Part shown: positions 46,550 to 57,208 of the stretch, piece after piece
Position numbering within the stretch: position 1 is the stretch's first letter
Layout: each line of letters begins with the position of its first letter
Assembly (NCBI RefSeq): GCF_002102475.1
Contig: NZ_MSQD01000004.1
Span: 1 to 64,000 of the forward strand
Direction of reading: 5' to 3'
From: Thermoanaerobacterium sp. PSU-2
Lineage (GTDB): Bacteria > Bacillota > Thermoanaerobacteria > Thermoanaerobacterales > Thermoanaerobacteraceae
Length of the DNA stretch: 64,000 nucleotides
Made by a program: the position numbers and the translations under genes
The notes under the pieces: generated by a model
What the model was told of the DNA's origin: nothing
Database searches by the model: none
Seen by the model: the letters and a program-made list of their open reading frames with translations, nothing else

Positions 46550-47191
46550 TCATTGACCATATTTCGTCATATATCTCTCATGTGCTCTTTTAACTTCTTC
46601 ATCTGGTATCACATCAGGTGTGCCTAAAAGCAGTGATAAATGCACAGTCTTAGCTGTATCTTCTACCATAACAGCAGCTTTCAAGGCTGCTTCAGGTGAA
46701 TTGCCAATGGTAAAAACACCGTGATTTTTCATAAGTATTGCAGGACTTTCCCCTATATAATCTACGATAGCCTTCCCTATCTCTTCTCCGCCAATCTTGG
46801 CATAGGGCCCTACAGGAATTGCACATCCAAATTCGTCTGCAATAGCTGTAAGATAAACCGGAATTGACCGGCCAAGTGCAGCAAAACTTGTAGCATAGGG
46901 TGAGTGTGTATGGACAATTCCATTCACATCACTTCTATGTCTGTAGACGTAAAGATGTGTAGCAGTATCAACAGATGGTTTTAGCTTACCTTCAACCACA
47001 TTGCCATCTAAATCCACAACTACCATATCATCTGGCGTCATGTCATCGTATAAAACTCCACTGGGCTTTATGACTACAAGATTTGTCTCAGGGTCTCTAC
47101 CGCTGACATTGCCGCTTGTCATTGTGACTAAATTGTTTTTAGGAAGCATCATGTTCATTTTATATACACGTTGTTTTAGGTTCTCTAACAT
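46550..47191 (-). CDS. araD: L-ribulose-5-phosphate 4-epimerase
   Basis: 213 residues, class II aldolase/epimerase fold. Typical segments are [21 protein letters not shown], the zinc ligands [11 protein letters not shown], and the distal His in [12 protein letters not shown]. It converts L-ribulose-5-phosphate to D-xylulose-5-phosphate. It overlaps the end of araB by 32 bp and starts at ATG 47191 after AGAGGTGG. The size is close to other bacterial AraD proteins. Confidence 0.93.
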   Translation of the reverse strand: MLENLKQRVYKMNMMLPKNNLVTMTSGNVSGRDPETNLVVIKPSGVLYDDMTPDDMVVVDLDGNVVEGKLKPSVDTATHLYVYRHRSDVNGIVHTHSPYATSFAALGRSIPVYLTAIADEFGCAIPVGPYAKIGGEEIGKAIVDYIGESPAILMKNHGVFTIGNSPEAALKAAVMVEDTAKTVHLSLLLGTPDVIPDEEVKRAHERYMTKYGQ

Positions 47192-48854
47192 CTGAAACCA
47201 CCTCTTTTATGTTTTTAAGCCTCTTCATCACATCATTTGCCCCTCTCCCAAAGTAGTCATGAAGCAGTTTGTACTCCTGAAATAGTTTCTCGTAAATTTC
47301 GACATTTTCGGATATAGGCTTGAATGTCTCATCTTTTAACTTTGGTATTACTTTAGCTGCTTCAAATATGCTGTCAAATCCTCCATTTTCCTTTCCTGCC
47401 GCAACTGCACCAAACATTGCTGCACCTAATGCAGGCGTCTGGTTTGACTTAGAAACTTTTATCTCTAAGTTTGTCACATCAGCGTATATCTGCATAAGCA
47501 TCGGATTTTTTTCAGGAAGTCCGCCACAGGCGTAAAGCTCATCTATCTTTATGCCATACTCATTGAATGTATCTATTATCATACGTGTACCATATGCTGT
47601 TGACTCTATCAAAGCTCTGTATATCTCTTCAGGTTTCGTCCTAAGTGTCAATCCTAAAATCAAACCAGTAAGATCCGCGTCAACCAAGACAGACCTATTT
47701 CCATTAAGCCAATCCAGTGCAAGAAGTCCGCTTTCCCCCGGTTTTAACTTTGAAGCTTTTTCTGTCAAAAGCTGATGTACAGATATGCCTCTTTCTTGGG
47801 CTTCTTTTTTGTAATCATCTGGAACGCAATTATCTACAAACCACGCAAATATATCCCCTACCGCTGACTGTCCAGCTTCATATCCATAAAATCCCGGCAC
47901 AATGCCGTCTTCAACCACTCCACACATACCCGGAACTTCGACTTCTTTGTCGCCTAAGACTACATGGCATATAGACGTGCCCATTATCATAACCATCTTT
48001 CCTGGGGATGCTACACCTACTGCAGGAAGAGAAACATGTGCATCGACATTGCCTACCGCAACAGCAACACCAGGGTTTAAGCCGATCATTTCAGCCATTT
48101 CCTCAGTTAATTCACCTGCTTTTGTACCTAACGGATATATGTCTCTTGAAAGTTTTTCATCTACTACATCTTCAAGCCTTTCATCTAATGCCTTAAAAAA
48201 TTCCTTTGAAGGGTATCCTTTTCTTTTGTGCCAAATCGCTTTATAACCTGCAGTACAGCTATTTCTCCTTTCATTGCCAGTAAGCTTCAATATCACCCAA
48301 TCAGTCGCTTCTATGAATTTATCTGCTTCTTCATAGATATCTGGAGCCTCATTTAAAATCTGCCATATCTTCGGTATCAGCCATTCGGAGGAAATCTTCC
48401 CACCGTATCTTGCTAAGAAATCCTCTCCTCTTTCAGATGCAATCTTATTTAACATGTTTGCCTCAGGCTGTGCTGCATGATGCTTCCATAGTTTGACATA
48501 CGCATGGGGATTTGATTTATATTCTGGTAAATCGCACAAAGGCGTACCGTATTTTTTTATGGGAAGCATCGTACATGCCGTAAAATCTATGCCAATCCCA
48601 ACAACATCATCTTTATTTATACCAGACTTTATTATCACATCTGGAATTATCTTTTTTAGAACTTCAATATAATCATCCGGATGCTCTAATGCCCAATCCT
48701 GCGGCAACACTGTCCCGTCTGGAAGTCTCTCATCCATTACACCGTGTGGATAGTTCATCGTTGAAGAAGCTACTTCCTCTGCTGTATCAAGGTTTAAAAG
48801 CAATGCCCTTGCAGATTCTGTACCATAATCAATACCTATTGAAAATTTTGCCAT
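47160..48854 (-). CDS. araB: Ribulokinase
   Basis: 564 residues from ATG 48854 (AAGGGG upstream), the expected AraB length. FGGY kinase features: [16 protein letters not shown] phosphate loop, [15 protein letters not shown], the adenosine-site [17 protein letters not shown] and [12 protein letters not shown]. It phosphorylates L-ribulose at C5. It follows araA by 13 bp; an upstream in-frame ATG at 48887 would extend into araA and is rejected. Confidence 0.93.
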   Translation of the reverse strand: MAKFSIGIDYGTESARALLLNLDTAEEVASSTMNYPHGVMDERLPDGTVLPQDWALEHPDDYIEVLKKIIPDVIIKSGINKDDVVGIGIDFTACTMLPIKKYGTPLCDLPEYKSNPHAYVKLWKHHAAQPEANMLNKIASERGEDFLARYGGKISSEWLIPKIWQILNEAPDIYEEADKFIEATDWVILKLTGNERRNSCTAGYKAIWHKRKGYPSKEFFKALDERLEDVVDEKLSRDIYPLGTKAGELTEEMAEMIGLNPGVAVAVGNVDAHVSLPAVGVASPGKMVMIMGTSICHVVLGDKEVEVPGMCGVVEDGIVPGFYGYEAGQSAVGDIFAWFVDNCVPDDYKKEAQERGISVHQLLTEKASKLKPGESGLLALDWLNGNRSVLVDADLTGLILGLTLRTKPEEIYRALIESTAYGTRMIIDTFNEYGIKIDELYACGGLPEKNPMLMQIYADVTNLEIKVSKSNQTPALGAAMFGAVAAGKENGGFDSIFEAAKVIPKLKDETFKPISENVEIYEKLFQEYKLLHDYFGRGANDVMKRLKNIKEVVSDVREPKTTCI

Positions 48855-48867
48855 GTCATCAACCCCT

Positions 48868-50265
48868 TTACACTTCAACATACTCAATATCTAATAACTC
48901 GCATAAAAGCTTCCATCTTTTAGTAGCATCACCTAATGTCAAGCACTGATGATGTGTACCACCATTTTTAAGCCAACCATTAAGGCATTCTCTAACTCCA
49001 TTTTCAGGTTTAAAATGGAAATAAGGCATCTCAATATTCTTTGCTTCTTCTGTATCTAAAATTTCTCCCTTTGAAACAACAAGTCTATATTTTTCGCCTT
49101 CTAAAGACACTAATGATGCCAGTGTCGCAATGCCTGGTTGAGCCATAAACACAACTGTCGGTGGATTATCAAGCTTTCCTATCCCAAGCTCTCGATCGAC
49201 TAATTTTATAGGTCTATCCTTCCTGGCTATCTTCCAATTGCCCTCTCCCATGTGGCTCATCAAAATTGAATCTCTCTTAAAATCCATCGCATACATCTCA
49301 GTAAAATGTGCATCGCCTATCAAAACATGACCCGCTGCCACCAGGCTTGCCGTAACTACATCACCTTCTGCCGCATAGCCATATCCTTCTGCCATCAAGT
49401 TTGATGCCGCCATCATGTGTATCTGCTTAAACCTTCCATCACCTTTAAACACATCAAAATGGGCACTAAAGCCAGCGTATCCTTTCTCCTCAAGCAATTT
49501 CTTAAATCCTATTTGAAGCCTTGCAGCATATCTGTGGCTCTCCTCACTTAATTTAGGATCTATATAAAAGTTCTTCTTGTTTTCCTCTATGACTTTGTCG
49601 ATTTCTTCATCGGTAGCTTCTTCCATGTGTCTAAAAACTTGGCCAATGTACTCTTGATTTATTTGCGGCCCTAATTTTCTTGTGAAAGCTGCATCATCGC
49701 CCATTATGTCATACATACCATGCATCCTTCCAAATTGTGCTATCTTCATATTCCTCAAAGCTTTTACTGTCTTTACAGTTTTAGCCCAATCATTCACAAA
49801 ATCTTTAAATGCATCAGAATGCCAATCCTCTGTTATAACAGGACAAGTTATGCCCATTCTCAGGATAATATTTGAAGTATCCTGTGCACCATGAACACCT
49901 TGATTGTACGTCAAGTCCCCCATATCCCAATCGTCTGTCACAGTGCTTTCTGGCTGTATATTTGCCAGCATAATTGGAAGCCTATTATTTCTTAAAGCAT
50001 TCACAAGATTCGTAGCTGGCCCGTATGTCAGCATCACGATCATTATTCCGTCAAGATCTTTATCATTGAATTCTTTAACTATCCTTTCTATATCATTTCT
50101 GTTTTTTGCAGCGCCCGGGAAATAAAAATCCGCAATATCACCTAATCTATTTATAACCTGTTGTGCATACATCTCTTGCCTTTCGGTGATGCCTGGCAAC
50201 ATATCATCGTATAACTCCTGCATAATGCCTAGAAAGCCTATTCTTGGCTTTTCATCTTTGTACAC
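48868..50265 (-). CDS. araA: L-arabinose isomerase
   Basis: 465 residues starting at GTG 50265, 8 bases after AAAGGAG; GTG 50274 lies inside that site. AraA-type segments include [33 protein letters not shown] (metal Glu), [23 protein letters not shown] and GGTHHQCL near the C-terminus. It converts L-arabinose to L-ribulose with Mn2+ or Co2+. Overall it is divergent from the Bacillus enzyme but keeps these motifs and is followed by araB and araD. First catabolic gene after the ABC importer. Confidence 0.88.
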   Translation of the reverse strand: MYKDEKPRIGFLGIMQELYDDMLPGITERQEMYAQQVINRLGDIADFYFPGAAKNRNDIERIVKEFNDKDLDGIMIVMLTYGPATNLVNALRNNRLPIMLANIQPESTVTDDWDMGDLTYNQGVHGAQDTSNIILRMGITCPVITEDWHSDAFKDFVNDWAKTVKTVKALRNMKIAQFGRMHGMYDIMGDDAAFTRKLGPQINQEYIGQVFRHMEEATDEEIDKVIEENKKNFYIDPKLSEESHRYAARLQIGFKKLLEEKGYAGFSAHFDVFKGDGRFKQIHMMAASNLMAEGYGYAAEGDVVTASLVAAGHVLIGDAHFTEMYAMDFKRDSILMSHMGEGNWKIARKDRPIKLVDRELGIGKLDNPPTVVFMAQPGIATLASLVSLEGEKYRLVVSKGEILDTEEAKNIEMPYFHFKPENGVRECLNGWLKNGGTHHQCLTLGDATKRWKLLCELLDIEYVEV

Positions 50266-50356
50266 AATAATCACTCCTTTGGATTTAAATAAGATTTTTG
50301 CTTAAATCTTTAAAAGCTAATTAAAGCTTAATTTCCAAGAAAATCGCATTTTAAAA

Positions 50357-51337
50357 TCATTTAATAATATGCAATGATTTTCTATCGCTAAACAGCGCCA
50401 CAACCAACAAAAATATAACACCTTCTATTAATTGTTGAGTCTGAGTTGTAAGACCTATCATATTTAATCCTGCAGATAATACTTTGTATGTCAGCACACC
50501 TGTAATGATGTTTGAAAAACGCGCCATCACACCTCCTGTAATTGGTAATCCACCTAAAACTAATGCTATTAAAATTTCTGTTTCAAACATGCTTCCACCT
50601 GATGCTGTTACAGACCCAACCTCAATAACATTTATGAATGCTGCAAATCCTGTAATCATTCCAGCTACTATATACATTAGCCATTTGATCTTATCAACAT
50701 CTACTCCAGCAAATCTTGAACCAATTTCTCCAGCACCTATTGCTTTTAGATAGATTCCCAACTTAGTAAAGTGGAAAATCAAAAAAGCAATCAATAAAAT
50801 TACCACTGTTGATATTAATTTAACTGTTACTGTATTATAATTCAAAATATCACTTACGGCATAAACAGGTGAATTAGTCGTCAAATATGCAATAAGCCCA
50901 CGAAACAAAAACATTGTACATATTGTGACAATAAATGAAGGTATTTTACGCTTCACGTGAAAAAAACCATTTATTGCTCCAATAATTGCTCCGGCAATAA
51001 TTGCACCTATAATTGCCAATAAAATATTAAAACCAGATAGATAAGAAAATACTATCGATGCAATTCCAAGTATAGATCCTTGTGAAAAATCTAAACATCC
51101 CATTGTCATGATAAAAAATACTCCAATTGAAGCTATCATCAACACATATACTTCATCAAGTAATAATGTTATATTTAATGGACTTATAATTTTGCCACCT
51201 GTTAGCATAGTAAACATAGCCAGTACAACTATCAGCCCTATTACTGGTAATATACTTCTTGCAATTGGCTTTTCCAAATATCTTTGTATCTTGTTTTTTA
51301 CACCATTTATCTCAACACTATTCTGCAAGTCAGTCAT
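50357..51337 (-). CDS. Sugar ABC transporter permease (RbsC-like), second subunit
   Basis: 326 residues from ATG 51337, 8 bases after GAGGGTG. About eight to ten membrane helices; the BPD_transp_2 pattern is visible as GCLDFSQGSILGIASIV and the EAA-like loop GSRFAGVDVDKIKWLMYIVAG. It pairs with the permease encoded at 52861-53835 to form the membrane channel of an RbsABC-type importer. The ATPase gene ends 15 bp upstream. Confidence 0.9.
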   Translation of the reverse strand: MTDLQNSVEINGVKNKIQRYLEKPIARSILPVIGLIVVLAMFTMLTGGKIISPLNITLLLDEVYVLMIASIGVFFIMTMGCLDFSQGSILGIASIVFSYLSGFNILLAIIGAIIAGAIIGAINGFFHVKRKIPSFIVTICTMFLFRGLIAYLTTNSPVYAVSDILNYNTVTVKLISTVVILLIAFLIFHFTKLGIYLKAIGAGEIGSRFAGVDVDKIKWLMYIVAGMITGFAAFINVIEVGSVTASGGSMFETEILIALVLGGLPITGGVMARFSNIITGVLTYKVLSAGLNMIGLTTQTQQLIEGVIFLLVVALFSDRKSLHIIK

Positions 51338-51352
51338 ACATTTCACCCTCAC

Positions 51353-52849
51353 TTAAATCATTTTCATTATTAAATCTTCTTCTGTCAGATTAATGTCTCT
51401 CATAAATTCACCATTGATTTTTCCGTTCTTCATTATTAAAATTCTGTCGCACATGCCTATTAATTCTAAAATTTCTTCAGAAATCAAAAGTATTGATTTT
51501 CCTTGGTTTTTCATCTCAGTCATCAGATCATAAATATCAGCTTTGACTTTAACATCAATACCTCTGGTCGGACTGTCTAATATAAATATTTCAGAATTTT
51601 TAGCAATCCACCTTGCCAAAGCGACCTTTTGCTTATTGCCGCCGGATAAGTCAGATACTAACTGATTTACATTTTCCATCTTTACACTTAGTACTTCTGC
51701 GTATTTATTAGCAAATTTACTAAGTTTACCATTAAATATTATGTTGTGCTCTTTTAAATCATCTAACGATGTAATGCAGATATTGTCTGAAATTGTATCA
51801 TTAACTATAAGCGATTCATTATCCCTATCCTTTGAAACATATGCAATACCGTTTTTTATGGCAACTTCAATAGAGTTAATTTTAACTTCATTTCTAAGAA
51901 TAACATCGCCTAATCTATTAAATGATGCTCCAAAAATTGCTTTACCTACCTCATGCATTCCACATTCGCTAAGTCCACCAATTCCAAGTATTTCTCCTTT
52001 GTGTAATTCAAAGCTGATATTATCAAACTGTCCTGGCACAGTTACATTGCTTAATTTTAAAACTGTTTCTTTAAATATCGGTTTTTCATAATCTGTACGA
52101 TAATAATGTCCACTTAATTCTCTTCCCACCATTAACCTTTTTATATCATCTTCCGTTACCGAATCACTATCTACTGTATCAACTACTACACCATCACGCA
52201 TTACAGTAATGCGATCTGTCCATTTGATTAATTCATCTAAATCGTGAGTAATGAAAATAACAGTATTTCCTTCTTCTTTTATTCGTGTCATCTGTTTATA
52301 TAACAGTTCACGGCCGCTTTGACTTAAAGCAGTAGTTGTTTCATCCACAATAAAAACTTTTGGTCCAATATATATTGCTTTAATTATTTCGATAAGTTTT
52401 CGCTCTTCAAAATTATATTTATCGATTAAATCTGTCGCATTTATGTTGCTACATTCGTATCTTTCCAATAACTCTTGTGCTTCTTTATTCATGGAAGCAA
52501 TATTTTTAATACCATGTTTTATAAATTTTTCTTCATTACCTAAAAAAATATTTTCTGCTACAGTTAAGCCTAATATCGTACCGGCCTCTTGAACGATTAT
52601 TGAGATGCCATTTCTATTTGCTTCAACAAGCGATCTTACCTTAATTTCCCTATCTTCCAAGAAAATTTTTCCGCTACTTATCTCATAAATACCTGATATC
52701 ATAGAAACTAACGTAGATTTTCCCGAACCGTTTTCTCCAATTAAACCATGTATCTCTCCTCTTTTAAATGATAAAGTAGCATCTTTCACCACATGATTAC
52801 TGCCAAAATATTTGTTTAGTTTTTCCACTCTTAAAATTTCTTCTTTCAA
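51353..52849 (-). CDS. Sugar ABC transporter ATP-binding protein (RbsA/AraG-like, two ATPase domains)
   Basis: 498 residues with two ABC domains. The first has Walker A GLIGENGSGKSTLVSM and Walker B VFIVDETTTALSQSG (signature region weak: DKYNFEERKLIEI). The second has a degenerate Walker A, GIGGLSECGMHEVGKAIFG, and a complete signature LSGGNKQKVALARW with IFILDSPTRGID. This asymmetry is normal for RbsA/MglA/AraG proteins. It powers the importer built from the flanking permeases. Arabinose is the likely ligand because araABD follow. Confidence 0.92.
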   Translation of the reverse strand: MKEEILRVEKLNKYFGSNHVVKDATLSFKRGEIHGLIGENGSGKSTLVSMISGIYEISSGKIFLEDREIKVRSLVEANRNGISIIVQEAGTILGLTVAENIFLGNEEKFIKHGIKNIASMNKEAQELLERYECSNINATDLIDKYNFEERKLIEIIKAIYIGPKVFIVDETTTALSQSGRELLYKQMTRIKEEGNTVIFITHDLDELIKWTDRITVMRDGVVVDTVDSDSVTEDDIKRLMVGRELSGHYYRTDYEKPIFKETVLKLSNVTVPGQFDNISFELHKGEILGIGGLSECGMHEVGKAIFGASFNRLGDVILRNEVKINSIEVAIKNGIAYVSKDRDNESLIVNDTISDNICITSLDDLKEHNIIFNGKLSKFANKYAEVLSVKMENVNQLVSDLSGGNKQKVALARWIAKNSEIFILDSPTRGIDVKVKADIYDLMTEMKNQGKSILLISEEILELIGMCDRILIMKNGKINGEFMRDINLTEEDLIMKMI

Positions 52850-52860
52850 TATCTTTCACC

Positions 52861-53835
52861 TCACTTGACGACAATACCTCTAACTGGTTTTGTAGTAATC
52901 GTAACTATCAACAACAAAGCTATTCCTGTAACAACGTTTTGAATTGTAGTAGGAGCTCCAATAGCGACAAATCCGTTAAAAATTAGTGAAATTATGAATT
53001 CACCAATGATTATAGCTATTACAGGCGTTCCGTATTTTCTAAATGACATTCCAAAAAAAGTTCCCATTAAAGGTGTAAAATTCATGCTCATTGATGACAT
53101 ACCAGATGCAGCAGTCATAGATGTCCCATAGCTGATATTTAAAATGCTCATAATACCAACTAAGAAACCGCATAGTATATATGATAATACTTTAAATTTA
53201 TTTACATCAACACCCATATTTTTAGCTAAATATTCATTGCTACCTATTGCATACATATAAGTTCCCATTTTCGTATATTTAATAACTAAACTCACAAATA
53301 CAAAAGCACATATTGCTAAAATTACATTATATGGGTATGTCCCAAAAGCACGATAATTAGGGCCTAAAATTTGCTCTTGACCTTGTGTTGCAAAAACACT
53401 CAAACTTTCATATATTAGTGAAAGTCCAACAGTAACAATCATTGAAGGTATATGAAAATTTATATAGACAATACCATTTAATAATCCTATCAATGTTCCA
53501 CTAACAATAGGTGCTAAAATTAACCCTAAATATCCATAATGTTGAGAAAAATAGCATGCTAATATTGATGATAAAACAAGATTAGCACCAATACTAAAAT
53601 CCCATAGTCCCATGGCAACGATAAAATACAGGCCACATCCACCAACCGCATAAATTAAACTTGACTGAAAATATGATAAAAGTCTTCCCGGAGTCCCAAA
53701 ATTATGCGGTGAAATCACTTTAAAAATAAACCAAAAGATTACTGTAAGTAATATTAACAATAAAATACCAAAATATTTTTTAAAGTATACATCAATACTT
53801 TTTCTTTTGACAAAATCCGTACTACTACTCATCAT
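52861..53835 (-). CDS. Sugar ABC transporter permease (RbsC-like), first subunit
   Basis: 324 residues, multiple membrane helices, with GLWDFSIGANLVLSSIL and the loop LAKNMGVDVNKFKVLSYILCGFLVG matching BPD_transp_2 permeases. The start is ambiguous: ATG 53835 (AGGCGGG 9 bases upstream) is preferred to GTG 53841 or ATG 53832. It belongs to the importer whose binding protein is encoded 78 bp upstream. Confidence 0.9.
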   Translation of the reverse strand: MMSSSTDFVKRKSIDVYFKKYFGILLLILLTVIFWFIFKVISPHNFGTPGRLLSYFQSSLIYAVGGCGLYFIVAMGLWDFSIGANLVLSSILACYFSQHYGYLGLILAPIVSGTLIGLLNGIVYINFHIPSMIVTVGLSLIYESLSVFATQGQEQILGPNYRAFGTYPYNVILAICAFVFVSLVIKYTKMGTYMYAIGSNEYLAKNMGVDVNKFKVLSYILCGFLVGIMSILNISYGTSMTAASGMSSMSMNFTPLMGTFFGMSFRKYGTPVIAIIIGEFIISLIFNGFVAIGAPTTIQNVVTGIALLLIVTITTKPVRGIVVK

Positions 53836-53919
53836 TATCACCCGCCTAATTTGTATTTTGCCGTCAGCCGCTATGACTGACGGCTTTTTAAAATTTAACC
53901 AAGCTTATATTTATGAGCT

Positions 53920-55119
53920 TTATTGACTGCCATGACGCTTCTTAACATCGTCTATGGACAAGTTCAATGCTTGTTCAGCTAATTGCTGGAATGAATCATT
54001 TGCCATTGCTTTTATTTCTTCTGTATTGTAAGGCAAACTATCTACAAAATATTTCTGATAATCGTTGTATTCGGCTGGAGATGAAACATATATATACGGG
54101 AACTTTATCTCATAAAAACTATTTTCAGGTTTTACATATTTGCCCTTTATTGCGTTGTAAACCATCATGAAAGCGTATAATGGATCCGCAAAGTGACCAC
54201 CTGATTCAGCAGTCATTGCACCGCTCTGTAACTCTTGTCCTAAATCAGGCAAAAAGTCTGTAGAAACAACACCTATTTTACCAGTCTTTCCAGCGTTCTT
54301 AATAGCATTTAATGCACCAACTAAAGGATCTCCTCCACCACCAGCAACGATCAACGCATCCATCTTTGGATATGAGTTCATCAATGAAGTAGCTGCAGAC
54401 GCACCACCATCAGCGGTTGTACCAGCGTATACAGGCTGTGTCATGAAAACTTTATCATTTGGATGATTTTGATTCCATTGATCAACAGCCTTTTTGTAAC
54501 CTTCCCATCTTAGGAGGAATGTAGCATCTCCTGGATTCCACCCTATTAAACCTATAAACCTCTTGCCTTTGTTTATCAAGATATTTACAAGATTATATCC
54601 ATTTACAACTTCATCTTCATGAACTGCACCAACATAGTATTTAGATTTCTGAGCTTGTTCATATATTTGTGGGCTTCTATCTTTGCTGATTATACGGAAA
54701 AACTGTGCAAGATACACATGATATTGATCAGCAGTTTGAATCGCTGATGCCATTTCTGAGTCAGCAGAGTTGCAAATTATTATTCCCTGGCATCCAGCAG
54801 CAGCTAACGTTTTAACACTGGCTGTAACCTTTTCAGAAACATGCCCTTGATCTACATACATCAATTCTACGCCAAGTGCATTTGCCGCATAATCAAGCAT
54901 TTTTTTAACTTGACTACCAAGAACGTCTGTTGAGCTCCAAATAGATACACCGATTTTAATTTTCTGATTATTTGAGTTTGAATTTTGAGTTGTTGAATTG
55001 CTGCTATTAGTGCTATTATTCTGTGCTGTCTTGTTTGAACTACTATTGCCACATGCGCTTAATGAAAACAACATTGCGAGAACTAAAATTGAGGCAATAA
55101 TTTTTTTCATTTTTTTCAC
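53920..55119 (-). CDS. Sugar ABC transporter substrate-binding lipoprotein (LacI-fold)
   Basis: 399 residues starting at GTG 55119 after AAAGGAGAG. Lipoprotein signal with lipobox FSLSAC, a low-complexity Asn/Ser/Thr linker (about 25-50), then a periplasmic-binding-protein-like fold: KIGVSIWSSTDVLGSQV, GCQGIIICNSADSEMASAI and IGVVSTDFLPDLGQEL. It captures the sugar for the RbsAC-type importer encoded downstream. Arabinose or an arabinoside is inferred from araABD and the arabinofuranosidase upstream. A large stem-loop precedes it at 55191-55258. Confidence 0.9.
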   Translation of the reverse strand: MKKMKKIIASILVLAMLFSLSACGNSSSNKTAQNNSTNSSNSTTQNSNSNNQKIKIGVSIWSSTDVLGSQVKKMLDYAANALGVELMYVDQGHVSEKVTASVKTLAAAGCQGIIICNSADSEMASAIQTADQYHVYLAQFFRIISKDRSPQIYEQAQKSKYYVGAVHEDEVVNGYNLVNILINKGKRFIGLIGWNPGDATFLLRWEGYKKAVDQWNQNHPNDKVFMTQPVYAGTTADGGASAATSLMNSYPKMDALIVAGGGGDPLVGALNAIKNAGKTGKIGVVSTDFLPDLGQELQSGAMTAESGGHFADPLYAFMMVYNAIKGKYVKPENSFYEIKFPYIYVSSPAEYNDYQKYFVDSLPYNTEEIKAMANDSFQQLAEQALNLSIDDVKKRHGSQ

Positions 55120-55190
55120 TGATAAACTCTCCTTTCATTTATTTTTTGTTTAATTGATTGTATAATTATATGAGGTATTAATTTATTTCA

Positions 55191-55258
55191 AAGGATTTTT
55201 CCACTCCAATGCCTAAAACATATTTAGTTTGTCCTTTAACTATAATGGAAAAATCCTT
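55191..55258 (-). repeat. Intercistronic stem-loop before the sugar-binding protein gene
   Basis: AAGGATTTTTCCA and TGGAAAAATCCTT form a perfect 13-bp stem around a 42-nt loop, between the arabinofuranosidase stop and the binding-protein gene. No U-run follows on the minus strand, so it looks more like an mRNA-processing or stabilising hairpin than a terminator. Confidence 0.65.
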
Positions 55259-55296
55259 ATGAAACCAAATTATAAAATAAATTACTTAAATCATTT

Positions 55297-56784
55297 TTAC
55301 TCATTGCTAACTTCTACCCCTACAATCGCCATCTTAGGCATTGTCACGACTATCTTATTTTCAGCAAATTTAATACCGTCAAATTCTTTTGGTACAACTT
55401 TATTAGGATTATCAAAAGTATTATGTGCATTCATTTCATCAGAAGTTAAAATTGTACCTGTTGCTTTGCTTACTTTTGCTCCTCTAAATTCACATTCCAC
55501 TGTTACCGATTCTTCAGGATTTAGATTGCACAGAGAAATATGAATTCTTCCGCTATCATCAGAAGAAACAGTAGCTGTTACTTGAGGAATACTTTCTTTC
55601 GAATTTACATTATATTCAGGCGTATCAATATTAAAATCTAATAATTCTGCATCATGATGAACTTTGTACATGTCAAATACATGATATGTCGGTGTAAGTA
55701 CCATTTGGGCTCCATCAGTAAGAATTACTGCTTGTAAAACATTTATAGTCTGCGCAATATTAGCCATCTTAACTCTATCGCAATGTTTATTAAATATGTT
55801 AAAGTGAATACCTGCAACCAAAGCATCTCTCATTGTATTTTGTTGATACAAGAACCCAGGGTTTGTACCTGGTTCTACATCATACCATGTACCCCATTCA
55901 TCTACAACTAATGCAACTCTTTTTTCAGAATCATATTTATCCATAATAGTGGAATGTTTTGTTATTAATTCATCCATGTATAACGCTTTCTTCATCGTGA
56001 TAAACCATTCTTCTTCATCAAAATCTGTGGCTGATCCTTTTCTTTCCCATGTACCTGGTACTGTATAGTAATGCAAACTAAGACCATTCATCAGTCTTCC
56101 AGCTTCTCTCATCAAAACTTCTGTCCAATTATAATCGTCTGTATTGGGTCCACAAGCAATCTTAAATATCTTATTGCTGCCAAAATTCCTGACATATGTG
56201 GAATATCTTCTATATACATCAGCGTAATATTCTGGGCGCATATTACCACCGCAGCCCCAGCTTTCATTGCCAACGCCAAAGTATTTAAGCTTCCACGGTT
56301 CTTTTCTACCATTTGAGGCTCTCAAATTTGCCATTGGCGATTCTCCATCAAATGTCATGTACTCTATCCATTCTCTCATCTCTTGAACTGTGCCACTTCC
56401 AACATTGCCACAAATATATGGCTCTGCATTCAATAGACCACATAGTTCAAAGAATTCATGCGTACCAAAGTGATTGTTTTCGATTACACCACCCCAATGT
56501 ACATTGATCATCTTGGGTCTTGATTCATAAGGTCCTATGCCATCTTTCCAGTGATATTCATCTGCAAAACATCCACCAGGCCATCTCAATACAGGTATCT
56601 TAATCTTCTTTAATGCTTCAACAACGTCTTTCCGAATCCCATCTATATTAGGTATCTCTGAATCTTTTCCAACCCAAAAACCACCATAAATACATCTTCC
56701 TAAATGCTCTGCAAAATGGCCGTAGATATTTTTACTGATCTTGCCTTTTTTGTTATCTGCATTGATAACGATTTTAGCTAACAT
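55297..56784 (-). CDS. abfA: Alpha-L-arabinofuranosidase, GH51
   Basis: 495 residues without signal peptide, so cytosolic. The GH51 N-terminus [21 protein letters not shown] is intact. The catalytic acid/base Glu is in [13 protein letters not shown] and the nucleophile Glu in [14 protein letters not shown]. It releases terminal arabinofuranose from imported arabino-oligosaccharides for AraA. It is transcribed first in the arabinose gene series, behind the duplicated AraR-box module. ATG 56784 follows AAAGGAG. Confidence 0.94.
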   Translation of the reverse strand: MLAKIVINADNKKGKISKNIYGHFAEHLGRCIYGGFWVGKDSEIPNIDGIRKDVVEALKKIKIPVLRWPGGCFADEYHWKDGIGPYESRPKMINVHWGGVIENNHFGTHEFFELCGLLNAEPYICGNVGSGTVQEMREWIEYMTFDGESPMANLRASNGRKEPWKLKYFGVGNESWGCGGNMRPEYYADVYRRYSTYVRNFGSNKIFKIACGPNTDDYNWTEVLMREAGRLMNGLSLHYYTVPGTWERKGSATDFDEEEWFITMKKALYMDELITKHSTIMDKYDSEKRVALVVDEWGTWYDVEPGTNPGFLYQQNTMRDALVAGIHFNIFNKHCDRVKMANIAQTINVLQAVILTDGAQMVLTPTYHVFDMYKVHHDAELLDFNIDTPEYNVNSKESIPQVTATVSSDDSGRIHISLCNLNPEESVTVECEFRGAKVSKATGTILTSDEMNAHNTFDNPNKVVPKEFDGIKFAENKIVVTMPKMAIVGVEVSNE

Positions 56785-56860
56785 ATAAATGCTCCTTTAT
56801 ATTAAAATTCATTTACTATCTATAGATACTACTTATATATACATTTAAGATGATATTTTA

Positions 56861-56950
56861 AATTTATACGTACATCTTATATTAATATATATTCTACATG
56901 TTTTTTAAAATTCCTCCTTCCATTTTAAAATTTTTTAAAAAAATTTTTTA
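56861..56950 (-). promoter_or_regulatory. araR box: AraR-type operator module, copy near abfA
   Basis: Contains TATACGTACATCTTATAT followed by AT-rich sequence, TTTTAAAATTCC and TTTTAAAATTTTTTAAA. It aligns with 57031-57110 over about 75 bp. Half of the palindrome ATGTACGTACAA is preserved. Bacillus AraR boxes have a GTACGTAC core, and araR lies in this window. Confidence 0.6.
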
Positions 56951-57030
56951 TGCTAACTTTTTCCCTTGAATTATCAGTAACTGTGAGGCAATTCATCTTA
57001 CGTGCTTATAAATTATATATGTTTTTATCA

Positions 57031-57110
57031 TTGTACGTACATCTTGTTATAATATATTCGACGTCATTTTTAAAATTCCTTCTTTGATTTAAAAAATTTT
57101 TTAAAGAATT
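57031..57110 (-). promoter_or_regulatory. araR box: AraR-type operator module, distal copy
   Basis: TTGTACGTACATCTTGTTAT carries an intact palindromic core (TTGTACGTACA-type), then TAATATATTCG, TTTTAAAATTCC and AAAAAATTTTTTAAA. It repeats the block at 56861-56950, spaced 170 bp apart, and sits between abfA and the glycosidase terminator. Confidence 0.65.
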
Positions 57111-57151
57111 TTGTTCGATTCAAACACCCTTTTAAGAGATAAAATCACACA

Positions 57152-57182
57152 TAAAAAAAAACGCCCTCACATCTGTGAAGGC
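57152..57182 (-). terminator. Terminator of the PTS operon
   Basis: Minus strand: GCCTTCACA-GA-TGTGAGGGC then TTTTTTTTTAT, 27 bp past the GH1 stop. Confidence 0.85.
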
Positions 57183-57208
57183 TGTATAATATGCAAGCTA
57201 ATTATATT

